NCBI GenBank assembly: GCA_963576475.1
Contig: OY754969.1
Coordinates: forward strand, 27,528,888 to 27,592,887
DNA: 64,000 bases
Direction: 5' to 3'
DNA from: Molanna angustata
Lineage: Eukaryota > Arthropoda > Insecta > Trichoptera > Molannidae
The translations under genes were made by a program, and so were the position numbers. The notes under the pieces were generated by a model that was not told the origin of the DNA, made no database searches, and saw only the letters and a list, made by a program, of their open reading frames with translations. Below are positions 11,131 to 21,266 of the stretch, piece after piece. How positions within the stretch are numbered: position 1 is the first letter of the stretch; every line of letters begins with the position of its first letter.

Positions 11131-11955
11131 ATATTGTATCAACTATTGAAAATTAATAAAAAACATGAATGCCTACCTAAATTGAAATTCAATGTGGCGA
11201 AAAGTATTTTATAATTCTAACGAATTCTATGTGTCGATCGAGGTATAAAACATATTTTTTCCAATGTAATAGTTTCATAATATAAGCGAAGTGATTTTTT
11301 TCGACATATTTTTATGAATATTATAATTAAAGTCGAGATTTATGTAGTGGTATATCTACATTGGTCTACATTATATTTTATGAAATCATCCATCATGTTG
11401 CTCTGCCTTTTTTTGTAGCAGTCTTCTCTTTTTCTCATCCTTTCTTGCTGCCGTGTACACATCTGCATTTTTATTCACTTTTTAAGTGAACAGCAGCGAT
11501 GTAATCATGTGCTTTTTTTCAGTAACCTCTAATTATGTTTGAAAAGTCCATGTGCAAAACATCATGCGAGAATGCAGTCCACGTTATGTATATTTGTATA
11601 ATATTGTATAATTTCCCTCCTGTCATCTGTGGTTTGCGGCCGCCATCTTTTTTTTTCTTTTGGTACGAAGGTGACCTTGTGACGCTAATCATTTGCCGTG
11701 AACTTGGCCCAGAGTGGCCGCAACGAACGGCCCTATTCGTGGGCAGTAATAATATGGATTCGCGCGCGAATGACGTCGTTGGATTTCGAAAGCGTTTAAA
11801 TTTAGAACCTTTTTGAATTTCATGCGTGGAAGAAAAAAGATAGCAGGTATTGTCTGGTTGTATCAATAACATATTTGGTTTCACTGTGATTCTTCATTCA
11901 AATGTTTTATGATTTCTTAATATTTTAATATTGTTTTATTTCGTTTTATGTACGA
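11131..11955. other. Stretch with a CpG-rich patch (11630-11790)
   Basis: Mostly AT-rich. The segment 11630-11790 is strikingly richer in CpG, with GCGGCCGCCATCTTT (a YY1/Pho-like GCCGCCAT), TTCGCGCGCGAA and TGACGTCG. Opposing open frames overlap it (11535-11816 plus, 11519-11884 minus), but neither has a recognisable domain. It may be a regulatory patch or an old exon; both are speculative. Confidence 0.35.
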
Positions 11956-11959
11956 TGGA

Positions 11960-12420
11960 GCGTTCAATAAAAAGTGAGAATGAGTATGTTGCCGGTAACT
12001 TTAATTAAATATTATATTATTTTTCGATATAGTCGCCTTTTTGCATAATACACATGGAATATCTTTCTTTTAAACTTAAAATTCCTTTCTTCAAAAACTC
12101 TTCATCCTGGGCCCCTAAAAGTTCCTGTACTGCAGTGACTACTGCTTCATCATCTTCAAATCTCTGTTCTCTCAGATAATTTTTCAACCTAAGTAATAGA
12201 TATAAAGCGCTAGGGGCAAGGTCGGGCGAAAATGGATGATGATCAAGTATTTCGAAGCCAGCGGATCTGTGAGCCGGGGCTCATCTTGATGAGACAAAAC
12301 AATTTTTGCTAGTTTGCCTCGCCGTTTCCTGCGAATTTCGAACCGCATTTTTTTATTTGTTCTGTATACAAAGAGCTCGTATAAGTAGCTCCATGATAGA
12401 ATATCTTGACCACCCCTTAC
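11960..12420 (-). pseudogene. Decayed mariner-family transposase, C-terminal part
   Basis: On the minus strand, frames read RRKRRGKLAKIVLSHQD. A shifted frame then gives FSPDLAPS (position about 12220) and YLREQRFEDDEAVV, then KKGILSLKERYSMCIMQKGDYIEK and a stop near 12014. The HQD and SPDLAP motifs correspond to the second and third catalytic carboxylates of mariner-type DDE transposases. At least one frameshift separates them. A GGAGCGTTCAATAAAAAGTG block at 11956-11975 may be the terminal inverted repeat. This is a different mariner lineage from the one at 17696-18983. Confidence 0.65.
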
Positions 12421-12564
12421 AAAATAATAATACAATACAAAAATAAAATTATTTATGAAAATATCTAAATAGGAAAAAAAGTAAAGAATTGAGAAAAAAA
12501 AACAAAAAAAAAACAAAGAACGCATTACTACTTTTGTTATTAGTTAATTTTGTGTACTTAACAG

Positions 12565-12725
12565 CTATTCACTGCAACGTTTTTTAAAGCTCTGCAGTGA
12601 GGCTGCCGTACGAATGTGCTGCGGCAATTCATTCCAATATTTGGTTGATGTGTACATATGTATAACTCCCTTCAAAGGCACTGGTATGATGTCTGTGGAG
12701 AATCTATAATATAATTACTGTACGC
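12565..12725 (-). pseudogene. LINE ORF2 C-terminal fragment
   Basis: On the minus strand one frame reads STKYWNELPQHIRTAASLQS, then FKKRCSE and a stop. The W-N-x-L-P-x-x-(I/V)-R-x-A-x-S-L-x-x-F-K-(K/R)-x pattern is the conserved terminus of many Jockey/CR1-group LINE proteins. Upstream sequence is frameshifted. The mariner relic at 11960-12420 lies just 3' of it. Confidence 0.6.
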
Positions 12726-13350
12726 CATCTTTTTTCGTCCTTCAACGGATCGCCAGTGAAATAATTTTTCCTTAAACAATTTTCGCATTCGAAATTTTTA
12801 TTTAAAATAAAAAATTAATTGATTCGTAAAAGTACAAATTAATCGTTTAAAATGTATTTTCTGCATAAATTGACAATATTATTGTTTAAAAAGGAATTTT
12901 AAACATTCAGAATAAATTTTAACCGTAAAAATCTGCGGAATATGTATCTATTTTGAATACTGACAACATTGCTTTCAATATGTCATAATAATACGCAAAA
13001 AGATGACAGGTAATGTTTTCGTAATTCGTTTAATCGCATTATTTAATTATATGTATAATTTATCATTATTATTGTATTATTATAAAAAGATATTCAGTCT
13101 TAACAGTTGTGTACTGTTCTAAATGATATTTCGAATGTACATCCAAATTATCAATATTTGTAATTTCAAACGTACGCATTTCATATAACGCATTTCTTTC
13201 AAAACATTGTCAAAAATATTTTTTTTTATAATTTCCGCATTTTTACTATAAAAATATTGTTTTATTACTTGATTTTAACGTTTTCACGTAAAGATATTTA
13301 GTTTTTAAATGTTGCGTAATGTCCTAAATGGTATATTTGACGATATTAAT
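12726..13350. other. AT-rich stretch, nothing recognised
   Basis: Very AT-rich, with repeated ACATT and TTTAAA motifs. No open frame or repeat boundary that I can support. Confidence 0.45.
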
Positions 13351-13354
13351 TTAG

Positions 13355-13746
13355 TTATATAAGGTTATTTCGCAACTGCCGCGTAGCGGCAAACAAATGA
13401 GCCGCGCAGCGGCCGCTGGGGGTTGGGCCGCGATAGCGAAAAAGGGCAGAGCCCCTACTAAGTAGATGATCTCTTTGTCGCGTAGCATACATGTGAATAT
13501 CACGGGACCACTGTAATCTCGTAATCTGTCATAGAGGTAGGAAGGTGTCTTACTTTTAATGATTCTGAATATTTGACACAGATGATGAAAATTCATTCTG
13601 TTAAACATATTCAGTATCCCGTGCTGCTTAAGGTATGCTATATTACAATATGTATTATTACATACATACATATACATACAAACTTGGAGAGTACACAAAT
13701 AATTTAATCTTTCATCCATCATCCTTTTTTCCATCTCTATCACCAT
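13355..13746 (-). pseudogene. LINE ORF2 C-terminal relic with GC-rich segment
   Basis: The minus-strand frame at 13351-13746 contains AYLKQHGILNMFNRMNFHHL and IFRIIKSKTPSYLYDRLR. The pattern (hydrophobic)-x-x-I-x-x-x-x-P-x-Y-L-x-x-(R/K)-L is shared by C-terminal segments of Jockey-type LINE proteins. The downstream 13365-13450 is unusually GC-rich, with a palindromic GCCGCGTAGCGGC and GAGCCGCGCAGCGGCCGC. It encodes an alanine/proline-rich tail that looks like a second repeat joined to the LINE piece. Confidence is moderate for the LINE part and low for the GC-rich part. Confidence 0.45.
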
Positions 13747-13749
13747 CCT

Positions 13750-15435
13750 TTCCTTTAAATGTTTATCGCGGTACCAACTTATAATATATAAATTGAATTC
13801 AAAGATGGATCTTATTGATATTCTTGTTTTAAAAAAACTGTCTATCGTATAATGATTTATACTATGAACATAATGTGCAATTATATGTGTATACTTAAGA
13901 ATATCATGTATTCCTTTTAAAAAATTGAGATCATAATATGCATTAACATCAGTTTTTATTTGAACTGTTTTGAATTAATTTTGTCTTATAATTTTAAACA
14001 TAAATTAAGCAGAACATACATAATATGCTCTTACGAAATAGTTTTCGTATGTTTAAATACCAGATTTAATTTATGACAAATTTTTTGCTACATATGTAAA
14101 TTTTGTAAATATGTAAAATTAAAAAAAAAATTGTAAACGTACGTTTTTTTAGCCTCCAATGGTCCACGAAGCAGATGCACAGTAAATGATAGAAAATCTG
14201 TATTTTTTTCTTATCAACATAATATATTATATAATAAGTACCTACTTATTGGTACCTAATAGCACTGCATACGAGTGTTTAGTCAAAATTATCATATCCA
14301 CAGATACAAAACATTACACTCACTTCTATAAAATTAATAATTAATTTTGTATTTAAAACTTCAAAATGTAATTAATAATAAAAATTCAATATGTCACAAC
14401 ATATTTAAAATGAATATGTTTAATATCTATTTTTTAAAGTAACTGTATTTTTGAATGACAATTATTTTTGTTTATTAAAACAAATTTTTCTTAGTTTTGA
14501 TATTGATCATTTAAATAATTTTATTCCTTGAGGATATTTGGTCCCTCAAACAAAAAACAAACATCTCAGTGTTAATACGTTTGTTAAAAAAAATATTGTT
14601 AATATATTTATTGATATTTAATAATAAAAAAAAAATTACAATAACGCAAAAACACTAATTTGTCGCGAGTCATTACTGTACGTTCAAAATAATTATACGT
14701 ACTGAAGTATGAGCGATGCTGCTATAGGTAAATAATATTGATGTCCATAGAAAGTGGTAACAATATTCTCAGGTAGAAAAGAATTAGTTATACTTTGTCA
14801 GTAGTAAATGACAAAGCAACAAAGATGTTGCATACTTTTTTGTGATATTAAACAATGTTGTTTTAGCCATACAAAGATGTCGGGATGCTGAGACGGTGAA
14901 GAATGTCATACTGCTCTGAAATGATTCGGATTCTTTATTTCTTTATTTCAAAGAAGTACCTATCAAACTGTGCTTCTAGTATTAGAAGTGATCTTGATTA
15001 AGAAAATACTGTGGAGTTCTAGGGATCTCAAATAATTTGGATACAAGTACTAGTTTGTATCCAAATGTGTACCTTCTTTAGTTTCTTCTGAATGTACCTA
15101 AGTCATACCTATTTATTAATATTTAAAAAATATAAAAAAAATATTTCAATTAAAAATATTACACAATTGTCTTATTAATATGTGTGAGTCTGTTTCAATG
15201 TATAGATAAAATAAAAATTCTTAATTAAATATGGGGCTGTAATGTTTTTTATAATATCATATTTAAGTACCTATATATGTAAATCATGTTAATTATATTT
15301 ATTTATTTATGGATCCATTTGCGATATTTTATACATATATATTTTTTTTTGTTAATAAACAATACCATTCTACAGTTTTATTTGTTGTTGAAATTATTAT
15401 TTTCATAACAGGTTAAATAATGATTATTTTTTTTT
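13750..15435. other. AT-rich stretch, nothing supported
   Basis: Extremely AT-rich with poly-A and poly-T runs. I see no coding frame, element terminus or RNA-like fold worth naming. Confidence 0.5.
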
Positions 15436-15439
15436 TATT

Positions 15440-16150
15440 TGAGATTTTATTTTATTTTTATTTATTTAACATAATAATTTTACAATAACAAATCAAGATA
15501 TAATTCACAGGTAATAATATTTTTACAAATTTTTCTTTGCAGTGCCTCATCAAAAAGATTGCAATCTTGTGCTTGATGAGGGAAATCACTTATAAAAAAA
15601 ATAAAAAATATCAAAACAAAGCAGTTAAACAAAGTCAACAATAGAGTAATTAAATCAAATCAACATGAATAAAAAATAAAATAAACATTTAAAAAGTTTG
15701 AAAATAAATGAAAATGAGAAATATACAAATAAGTAAACATATCCAAATACATATTCAAATAAAACAAAAGGAAATACATGACAATAAATTGAAAAATGAG
15801 CAATATAGACTATTCAAACATACCAAAACACATATTTAGAAATAAAAAAAGAAAATACTGGCAATTGAAAAAAATCTAATCGAAAACTAATATTTTAGAA
15901 GTTAGAAGTTAAGTGCAATTTTAATTTTTGTTTAATTTTTTTAAATTCTTTTATCTGCTTTAATTCATTTGGGAGGCAATTGAAATATTTTATTCCCAAA
16001 TAAATGTAGTTGTTTTGTAATTGTCCTGTATTACATTTGGGTATTTTAAAATCATTTTGGAATCGCAGAGACTTATTTTTTTCAATTTTTTGTAAAACAT
16101 TATCTTTGAAAATTTGCAAAATAGACACTTTTTTATAAATATTATCTACT
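15440..16150 (-). pseudogene. LINE ORF2 C-terminus and 3' UTR (Jockey-like)
   Basis: The minus-strand frame at 15895-16128 reads QNDFKIPKCNTGQLQNNYIY, then LGIKYFNCLPNELKQIKEFK and a lysine-rich end. The (Y/F)-x-N-x-L-P-x-E-(I/L)-K-x-I-x-x-(F/L)-K pattern is a common LINE ORF2 ending. Sequence 15440-15894 is its A-rich 3' UTR, seen reversed, ending in a TTATTTATTTAA tail. Everything upstream of the last 77 residues is missing. Confidence 0.6.
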
Positions 16151-16299
16151 TTGGGTACTTTGAATATGTCAAATAGTGTTGTAGTGGGGAAAGTGCGTGT
16201 TTTCTTAAGTATAACCTTTATGATAAAATATCAGCGAAAAATAAATAGCATCATGACCAAGATCATTAATCTAGAGGGCTCCACGAGTCATTCTTCGTG

Positions 16300-16600
16300 T
16301 TATGCATTTGTTTCGCTCACATTGCGTTCTTTTACGGGGCCGATCATGGTCTCCAAATGGGGAGCGGGTCATGGTCAGAGTACCAAAAAACTAATAAAAT
16401 TGAGATTGAAAATATATTTGTTTGGATGGTTGGGGCACTTCCAGCGAATGGAGGAAAACCAATTCTTGGGACACTAAAGGAGGGGAAGTGATGTGTGGGA
16501 AGACCCAAACAGTGGAGGATTTTAAATCAAAAGGGATGGCGGTAAGTTCTGGAGGAGACCAAGGCTCATAATGGACCGTAGCGCCAATGTTGATCGATTA
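16300..16600 (+). pseudogene. RTE-like LINE C-terminal fragment 1
   Basis: Broken plus-strand frames give FGWLGHFQRMEENQFLG, then VGRPKQWRI and later KFWRRPRLIMDRSANVDRLI. The L-G-H-x-x-R-M and G-R-P-x-x-W motifs match the RTE-type C-terminal tail. Frameshifts and stops make it non-functional. Confidence 0.55.
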
Positions 16601-16671
16601 ATTGAATCGTAGAGACATAATTTTATCTCTATGCCTTTAATTTAATTGACTACCATTCCTTGCCTTACATG

Positions 16672-16805
16672 AAAAACCAAGGAGACGAAAGATGCTTGGA
16701 AGACCCCCCAAAAGATGGAAGGACAGCTCGGAGTCCATATTACAAGAGGCAGCAAACTTTACACAAACAGCCCCTAGTGGTCTTCTACTAGCATAAGAAG
16801 AAGAT
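16672..16805 (+). pseudogene. RTE-like LINE C-terminal fragment 2
   Basis: The plus-strand frame KPRRRKMLGRPPKRWKDSSE, then ILQEAANFTQ and ending ASGLLLA-like with AAGAAGAAGAT. The G-R-P-P-K-R-W-x-D core is characteristic of the RTE-type tail. It is separated from fragment 1 by a gap and could be part of the same insertion or a second one. Confidence 0.55.
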
Positions 16806-17690
16806 ATAGACTGTACTTGTCAACTTTCAACACTTTTTTATTTCAAATTTGAAACCAAGCACAATATCATCTACTTACCTAAATATCGTCCATTCAACTC
16901 AATTTAAATTGTTATTCCTCCTTTCCCAAATGTCAAGTTGACAGTCTATTGTTAATATTTTTCACTAGTTACATAATACAAAGCACATTCTGGTTTTCTA
17001 CACAATAAAGTACGTGGGAAAAATAAGATTGATATAAATGGTACCCTTCATGTCAATTATGCAAAGTGGTTATAGTATAAAATACTCCATTTTTTTCAGT
17101 AAAGCACACGCCAATCACGATACAAAAGCATGGTCATTGGTCCATCGAGAGATACGGTAAATTCGTAAGAGCTTTTGACGATAACTATTAAAATACGAAA
17201 GATTCAGGTTGAGAAATGTAATATATTTTATTTGCGTTGGTAATTATCATCCATGACATTGCAAATTTAAATAATTTCCATCTTGATATTCTTAACATTA
17301 TACAAAATGTAGGTATAAATACGGTTGGTTTCGTGGAAATGGCGTGGATTTAGAAATTAATTAATGGCATATAAATTTGTGTTGAAATGAGTATACTCTT
17401 AATATCGTGCCATCCATATCGAACTGTAAATGTCAGCTATACCTACATACATATATATTATTTAATGTGGCTGTTTGTTTAATTTGTTATGAAACTCGGG
17501 TACATACCCGAGTAAGTGGTCAATGATATAAAAACTCCACATATATCCACATCACTGCTCCATATCTAGTTCAATCAAATAGACAAGTTGCAACCTGTAA
17601 AAAATTCACAGATGTTAAAATAATTAAAACATATAATATGTTTAGGTATTACTATTTTTATATAAGTGAAAACATGTTACTTAGGCATGA
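16806..17690. other. Unassigned stretch before the mariner
   Basis: AT-rich, with a perfect small hairpin ACTCGGGT/ACCCGAGT near 17495. No gene supported. Confidence 0.45.
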
Positions 17691-17693
17691 AAT

Positions 17694-17695
17694 TA
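17694..17695. repeat. TA target-site duplication, left
   Basis: TA immediately before the TTAGGTCC start of the mariner; matched by TA at 18984-18985. Confidence 0.85.
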
Positions 17696-17726
17696 TTAGG
17701 TCCTTACATATGAAATTGGCGTTTTG
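17696..17726 (+). repeat. mariner left TIR
   Basis: 31 bp, starting TTAGGTCCTTACATATGAAA. The single mismatch to the right TIR is at position 13 (A here, T in the inverse of the right copy). Confidence 0.95.
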
Positions 17727-17885
17727 CCGTACTGGCAACTTTGATCTCAAATATCTTCTCTTTGGTTAGGAATTCGAAATTCAAATTTATACAGCTATTT
17801 ACTCATATATTTGTGTTTCGAAAATTATAATTCATTTGTTTTTTCCTCAATTGTTTTTTACCTTTACGTCACTCAGTTTATTAAA

Positions 17886-18896
17886 ATGGAAAACTTGAAA
17901 TATCGCGTTATTTACGAATATGAGTTCCACTGTGGCACCAGTGCTGCAGAAATGGCTCTAAGGATTAATGATGTGTATGGCGACGGTGTCGCAAAAGAAA
18001 ACACAGTGCGTTTTTGGTTCCGACGTTTTCGTTCTGGAAATTTCGACCTGCAGAACAAGCCCCGTGGACGGCCGGAGACCAAAGTTGATAATGAAGAATT
18101 GAAGGCTATTGTGGAAGCAGATCCATCGCAAACCACGTCCGAGTTAGCTGCAGGCTGCGGTGTTAGTGATAAAACTGTTTTAATCCACTTGAAGCAAATT
18201 GGGAAGGTGAAAAAGCTTGAAAGGTGGGTACCTCACGAATTGAGTGAAGCAAATCAACAAACGCGCGTTGACTGCTGCGTTGTATTACTCAACCGGCACA
18301 ATAATGAAGGGATTTTAAATCGAATCATTACCTGTGATGAAAAGTGGATCCTGTATGATAAACGGAAGCGCTCATCGAAATGGCTGAACCCTGCCGAACC
18401 AGCCAAACCATACCCCAATCGAAAATTGACTCCAAAAAAGTTACTTGTGAGCGTTTGGTGGACTAGTGCTGGTGTCGTTCACTACAGCTTTCTTAAATCT
18501 GGCCAGACGATTACGGCAGATGTCTATTGTCAGCAACTGCAAACCATGATGGAAAAGCTAGCTGCTAAACAACTGAGGCTGGTTAATCGCTCTAGGCCAC
18601 TGCTGCTTCATGATAACGCTAAACCACACACTGCACAACAGACGGCTACCAAATTAGAGGAGCTTCAATTGGAATGTCTAAAACATCCACCGTACTCTCC
18701 GGACCTTGCCCCAACAGATTACCATTTTTAACGAAATTTGGATAACTTCTTGCAAGGGAAAAAATTCAACTCCGATGGGGCAGTCCAAACCGCCTTCAAA
18801 GATTTTATTGATTCCCGTCCGAATGGTTTTTTTAGTAAAGAGATCGATGAAATACCTATGAGATGGCAAAAGTGCATAGATAGCAATGGTACATAG
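17886..18896 (+). pseudogene. mariner transposase, one nonsense codon
   Basis: Start at ATG 17886 (MENLKYRVIYEYEFHCGTSA); an upstream in-frame ATG at 17811 gives a non-conserved extension, so I reject it. Residues 1-110 hold the paired helix-turn-helix DNA-binding region, including the GRPE AT-hook-like link near residues 60-64. WVPHEL (114-119) is the mariner linker motif. The catalytic DD34D triad is visible: D151 in TCDEKW, D243 in LLHDNAKPH and D278 in YSPDLAPTDYH, with 34 residues between the last two. Codon 282 is TAA (18729-18731) where the family normally has a second phenylalanine after DYHF. The frame then continues to FFSKEIDEIPMRWQKCIDSN and the natural stop at 18894-18896, 336 codons in total. 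A product stopping at 281 would keep the triad but lose the last 55 residues. Confidence 0.96.
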
Positions 18897-18952
18897 TTTG
18901 ATTAAATAAATATATTATATTTAAAAAATATCGACTTTATGTTCCTCCCATA

Positions 18953-18983
18953 CAAAACGCCAATTTCATAAGTAAGGACCTAA
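18953..18983 (-). repeat. mariner right TIR
   Basis: Inverse of the left TIR with one mismatch; ends GTAAGGACCTAA. Confidence 0.95.
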
Positions 18984-19129
18984 TATATGTATCATTTTTG
19001 TTTTTATTATTGTTATTATGTATGCTGTATTTTTTCATAAATAAAATAATTTAATTAGTATTTTTGATTAAGTTTTTCGTCATACAAATAATGTAATCTA
19101 TTTTCCCGTAACTTTGCAAGTAATTAAAC

Positions 19130-19870
19130 ATTCTGTTTATTGTTGTTTATTGTCCGTAGACCCTAGCTCGGGTACTTGGACTCGTCAATTTTATATTACA
19201 ATTTGTTGACAATATAAAATGTATATAAAAATAGATTAAGATAGATCAATTTGGGATATAAAGATAGATTGATTCATTAAAGTTCCAGAACAACAAAAGC
19301 AATTAGGTACATAGGTAAATTACAAAATGGGAAAATAAATTAGGTAGATTCTGCACTCATTCATAGTTCTATGAAAATATAACAATACAATGGACAATTT
19401 TTTATAGTCAATTCAATGCTGAAGTGAATGTTAATGGTTTACTCCAGCATTTCGTCCACAGAATAAAAAGATTTATCAACGAGGTAAGTCTTCACTGTTC
19501 CTCGAAATTTATCATCATTCAGAGACTTGATTCCTTCCGGCAGCTCGTTGAATAGACGCACACTTAGACAAACAAAGCTTTTAGATAATTTTGCTAATCT
19601 GTGCTCCACGGGTTGGATACTTCCCTTTGAGGGAGTGTTATAATCGTGATACTTCGAGTTCAAAGGGGTCAAAAATACGGTGCACTCTTATCTTCACTTT
19701 CGGTGAACGGTGAGCGCGTTGTTCCTTTATGATTAGCTCTTTATGGTACTTGTGTAGCGTCTGAAAGGTTTTAGAGTTCTCCGGACTCATCTGTTCTTTG
19801 TGTGTTCTTTCAGAGTTTTGCAAAGGGTCGTTATCGTCCCCATAAGCAGTATATGGTTGGTGGTGGAGGA
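19130..19870 (-). pseudogene. LINE ORF2 C-terminus and 3' UTR
   Basis: The minus-strand frame at 19439-19672 reads YNTPSKGSIQPVEHRLAKLS, then SVRLFNELPEGIKSLNDDKF. The (R/K)-L-(F/Y)-N-x-L-P-x-x-I-K-x-L pattern is a LINE ORF2 terminus. A second frame at 19638-19823 (KTFQTLHKYHKELIIKEQRA, then RIFDPFEL) overlaps with a frameshift at the TDP/FDPFEL join and appears to be its upstream continuation. Positions 19130-19438 look like its 3' UTR. No RT palm motif remains. Confidence 0.55.
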
Positions 19871-20235
19871 AGAACAGTATGATTAAAACTGGATTGCTTA
19901 TTTGTTTTTTGTTGTTATTGTTGAAGTGAACGAATAACGCTTTGAAAAATGGTTGAATTGGTGGTTGAGTGTCAGTATACTGAACTGCCTATATTTAATA
20001 CTGTGGAAGGTATAAATACTTTCGACATATTTATTTCACTAGGTATTGACTGCAAACTATTTTAATAAGTTTGTGTGTAGGTACTACCTCTAGAGAACAC
20101 TGACGAAAAGATGATGAATTTTATGTGTACATAAACCATTTCATTTATCACTAGATGAATGTAACATATGAGATCCAACTGTCGATGGCGTTAGTATGTA
20201 TAGTTGAAGAATACGTTCCAAACTATAAACCCTTA

Positions 20236-20528
20236 TTGACAATAGCATCTCAATAGAGACGAAGTTGGGATATTATAGAAGAAACAGGAACTCAGGCACC
20301 TACAGGGCTTACGACCTATAATCGGCTGGTTTACATGCTGGAAGTGATCACGTAAACCAGCCGATGACAGGTCGTAAGCCCCGTAGGTGCCTGAGTTCCT
20401 GGTTCTTCTATAATATCCCAACTTCATCTCTATTGAGATGTTAATGTCAGTAAAAATATCATTTCACTCTAGACAGGGAAAAAAATCCAAAGTTTGCGTA
20501 TATGCAATTAAAAAAAATATATTCGATT
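20236..20528. mobile_element. Fold-back element with 12-bp target duplication
   Basis: The 293-bp insert is flanked by the exact 12-mer TATAAACCCTTA at 20224-20235 and 20529-20540; the uninserted paralogue near 30905 has one copy. It contains two arms of about 89 bp (20246-20334 and 20352-20440) that pair almost perfectly around a 17-base loop, then about 88 bases of AT-rich sequence. The arms include CACGTAAACCAGCCGAT and CAACTTC(A/G)TCTCTATTGAG. Single-arm relatives are at 9165-9345 and 51990-52115. The 12-bp duplication and A-rich end hint at target-primed insertion rather than a classical MITE. Confidence 0.85.
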
Positions 20529-20570
20529 TATAAACCCTTAAATCCAAATTGTTGAATATTTTAAGATATT

Positions 20571-20937
20571 TTGTATTCTTTACATGTCAGGATAGGATAG
20601 TAAAGAGGTATGTCCATTTTGTATTCTTTACATGTCAGGATAGGATAGTAAAGAGGTATGTCCATTTTGTATTCTTTACATGTCAGGATAGGATAGTAAA
20701 GAGGTATGTCCATTTTGTATTCTTTACATGTCAGGATAGGATAGTAAAGAGGTATGTCCATTTTGTATTCTTTACATGTCAGGATAGGATAGTAAAGAGG
20801 TATATCCATTTTGTATTCTTTACGTGTCAGGATAGGATAGTAAAGAGGTATGTCCATTTTGTATTCTTTACATGACAGGATAGGATAGTAAAGAGGTATG
20901 TCCATTTTGTATTCTTTACATGTCAGGATAGGATAGT
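20571..20937. repeat. 48-bp tandem array, block 1 (about 7.6 units)
   Basis: Unit CATTTTGTATTCTTTACATG followed by TCAGGATAGGATAGTAAAGA and GGTATGTC, near-identical between copies with only single-base changes (for example ACGTGTCAG, ACATGACAG). The unit is 16 codons, so both strands stay open: plus FVFFTCQDRIVKRYVH, minus YPILTCKEYKMDIPLY. I regard the open frames as a by-product of the period, not genes. It continues as block 2 after the MITE. Confidence 0.97.
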
Positions 20938-21266
20938 CAGGGCCGGATAAATCATAGAACAATCAGGAACAAGAAGTCAGGGCGGTTGTCTTAAAAAGGG
21001 CGCTTAAAATTCTAAAATGTCAATCATATAAATCAAAAATCCGCAGGTTTTTTATGGCGCTCGGTTCTCGTGGCGTACCCGGATAGAGGCTCGGCATGAT
21101 GGTGTGCATGTAAAAAATCCCGCTTATTATGTTTCGTCATTTTAGAACCGATATAATTTTACTTAATTTTAAATTGTTCTACATTTAAATTTACAAAACA
21201 ATTGAGGGGGTGGGGGCGGAATCAAATATATTGCTACGGGCGCAAAAACACGTTTATCCGGCCCTG
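20938..21266. mobile_element. hAT-type MITE, 329 bp, 8-bp target duplication
   Basis: Ends are CAGGGCCGGATAAA and TTTATCCGGCCCTG, perfect inverses. They are flanked by AGGATAGT on both sides (20930-20937 and 21267-21274), an exact 8-bp duplication as expected for hAT elements. There is no transposase frame. The same family occurs inverted at 38735-38951. The shared interior includes AACAAGAAGTCAGGGCGGTT and AAGGGCGCTTAAAA. It was inserted inside the 48-bp array. Confidence 0.95.
21036..21106 (+). mobile_element. RTE-like LINE 3'-tail fragment inside the MITE
   Basis: GGCGCTCGGTTCTCGTGGCG, then TACCCGGATAGAGGCTCGGC and ATGATGGTGTGCATG resembles the RTE-like 3' terminus seen at 10816-10900 on the minus strand. 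The sister MITE at 38735-38951 lacks this segment. Flanks AAAAATCCGC and AAAAATCCCGC look like a roughly 10-bp target duplication. Confidence 0.6.

Larger units (their letters stand above)
17696..18983 (+). mobile_element. mariner transposon, structurally complete, 1288 bp
   Basis: Terminal inverted repeats of 31 bp lie at 17696-17726 and 18953-18983. Both begin TTAGGTCCTTAC and match at 30 of 31 positions. The element is flanked by TA on each side (17694-17695 and 18984-18985), the mariner target duplication. It carries one transposase gene on the plus strand. Structural completeness and the intact frame apart from one stop codon suggest a fairly recent insertion compared with the other relics here. 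Confidence 0.97.

Noticed and set aside
17490..17515. GC-containing hairpin ACTCGGGT/ACCCGAGT as a terminator
   Set aside because: Rho-independent terminators are not expected in this eukaryotic context, and there is no gene upstream.
17811..17885. Upstream ATG as the start of the mariner transposase
   Set aside because: The extra residues are hydrophobic, lie in the 5' untranslated part of the element, and do not resemble mariner N-termini, whereas MENLKYRVIYEYEF at 17886 does.
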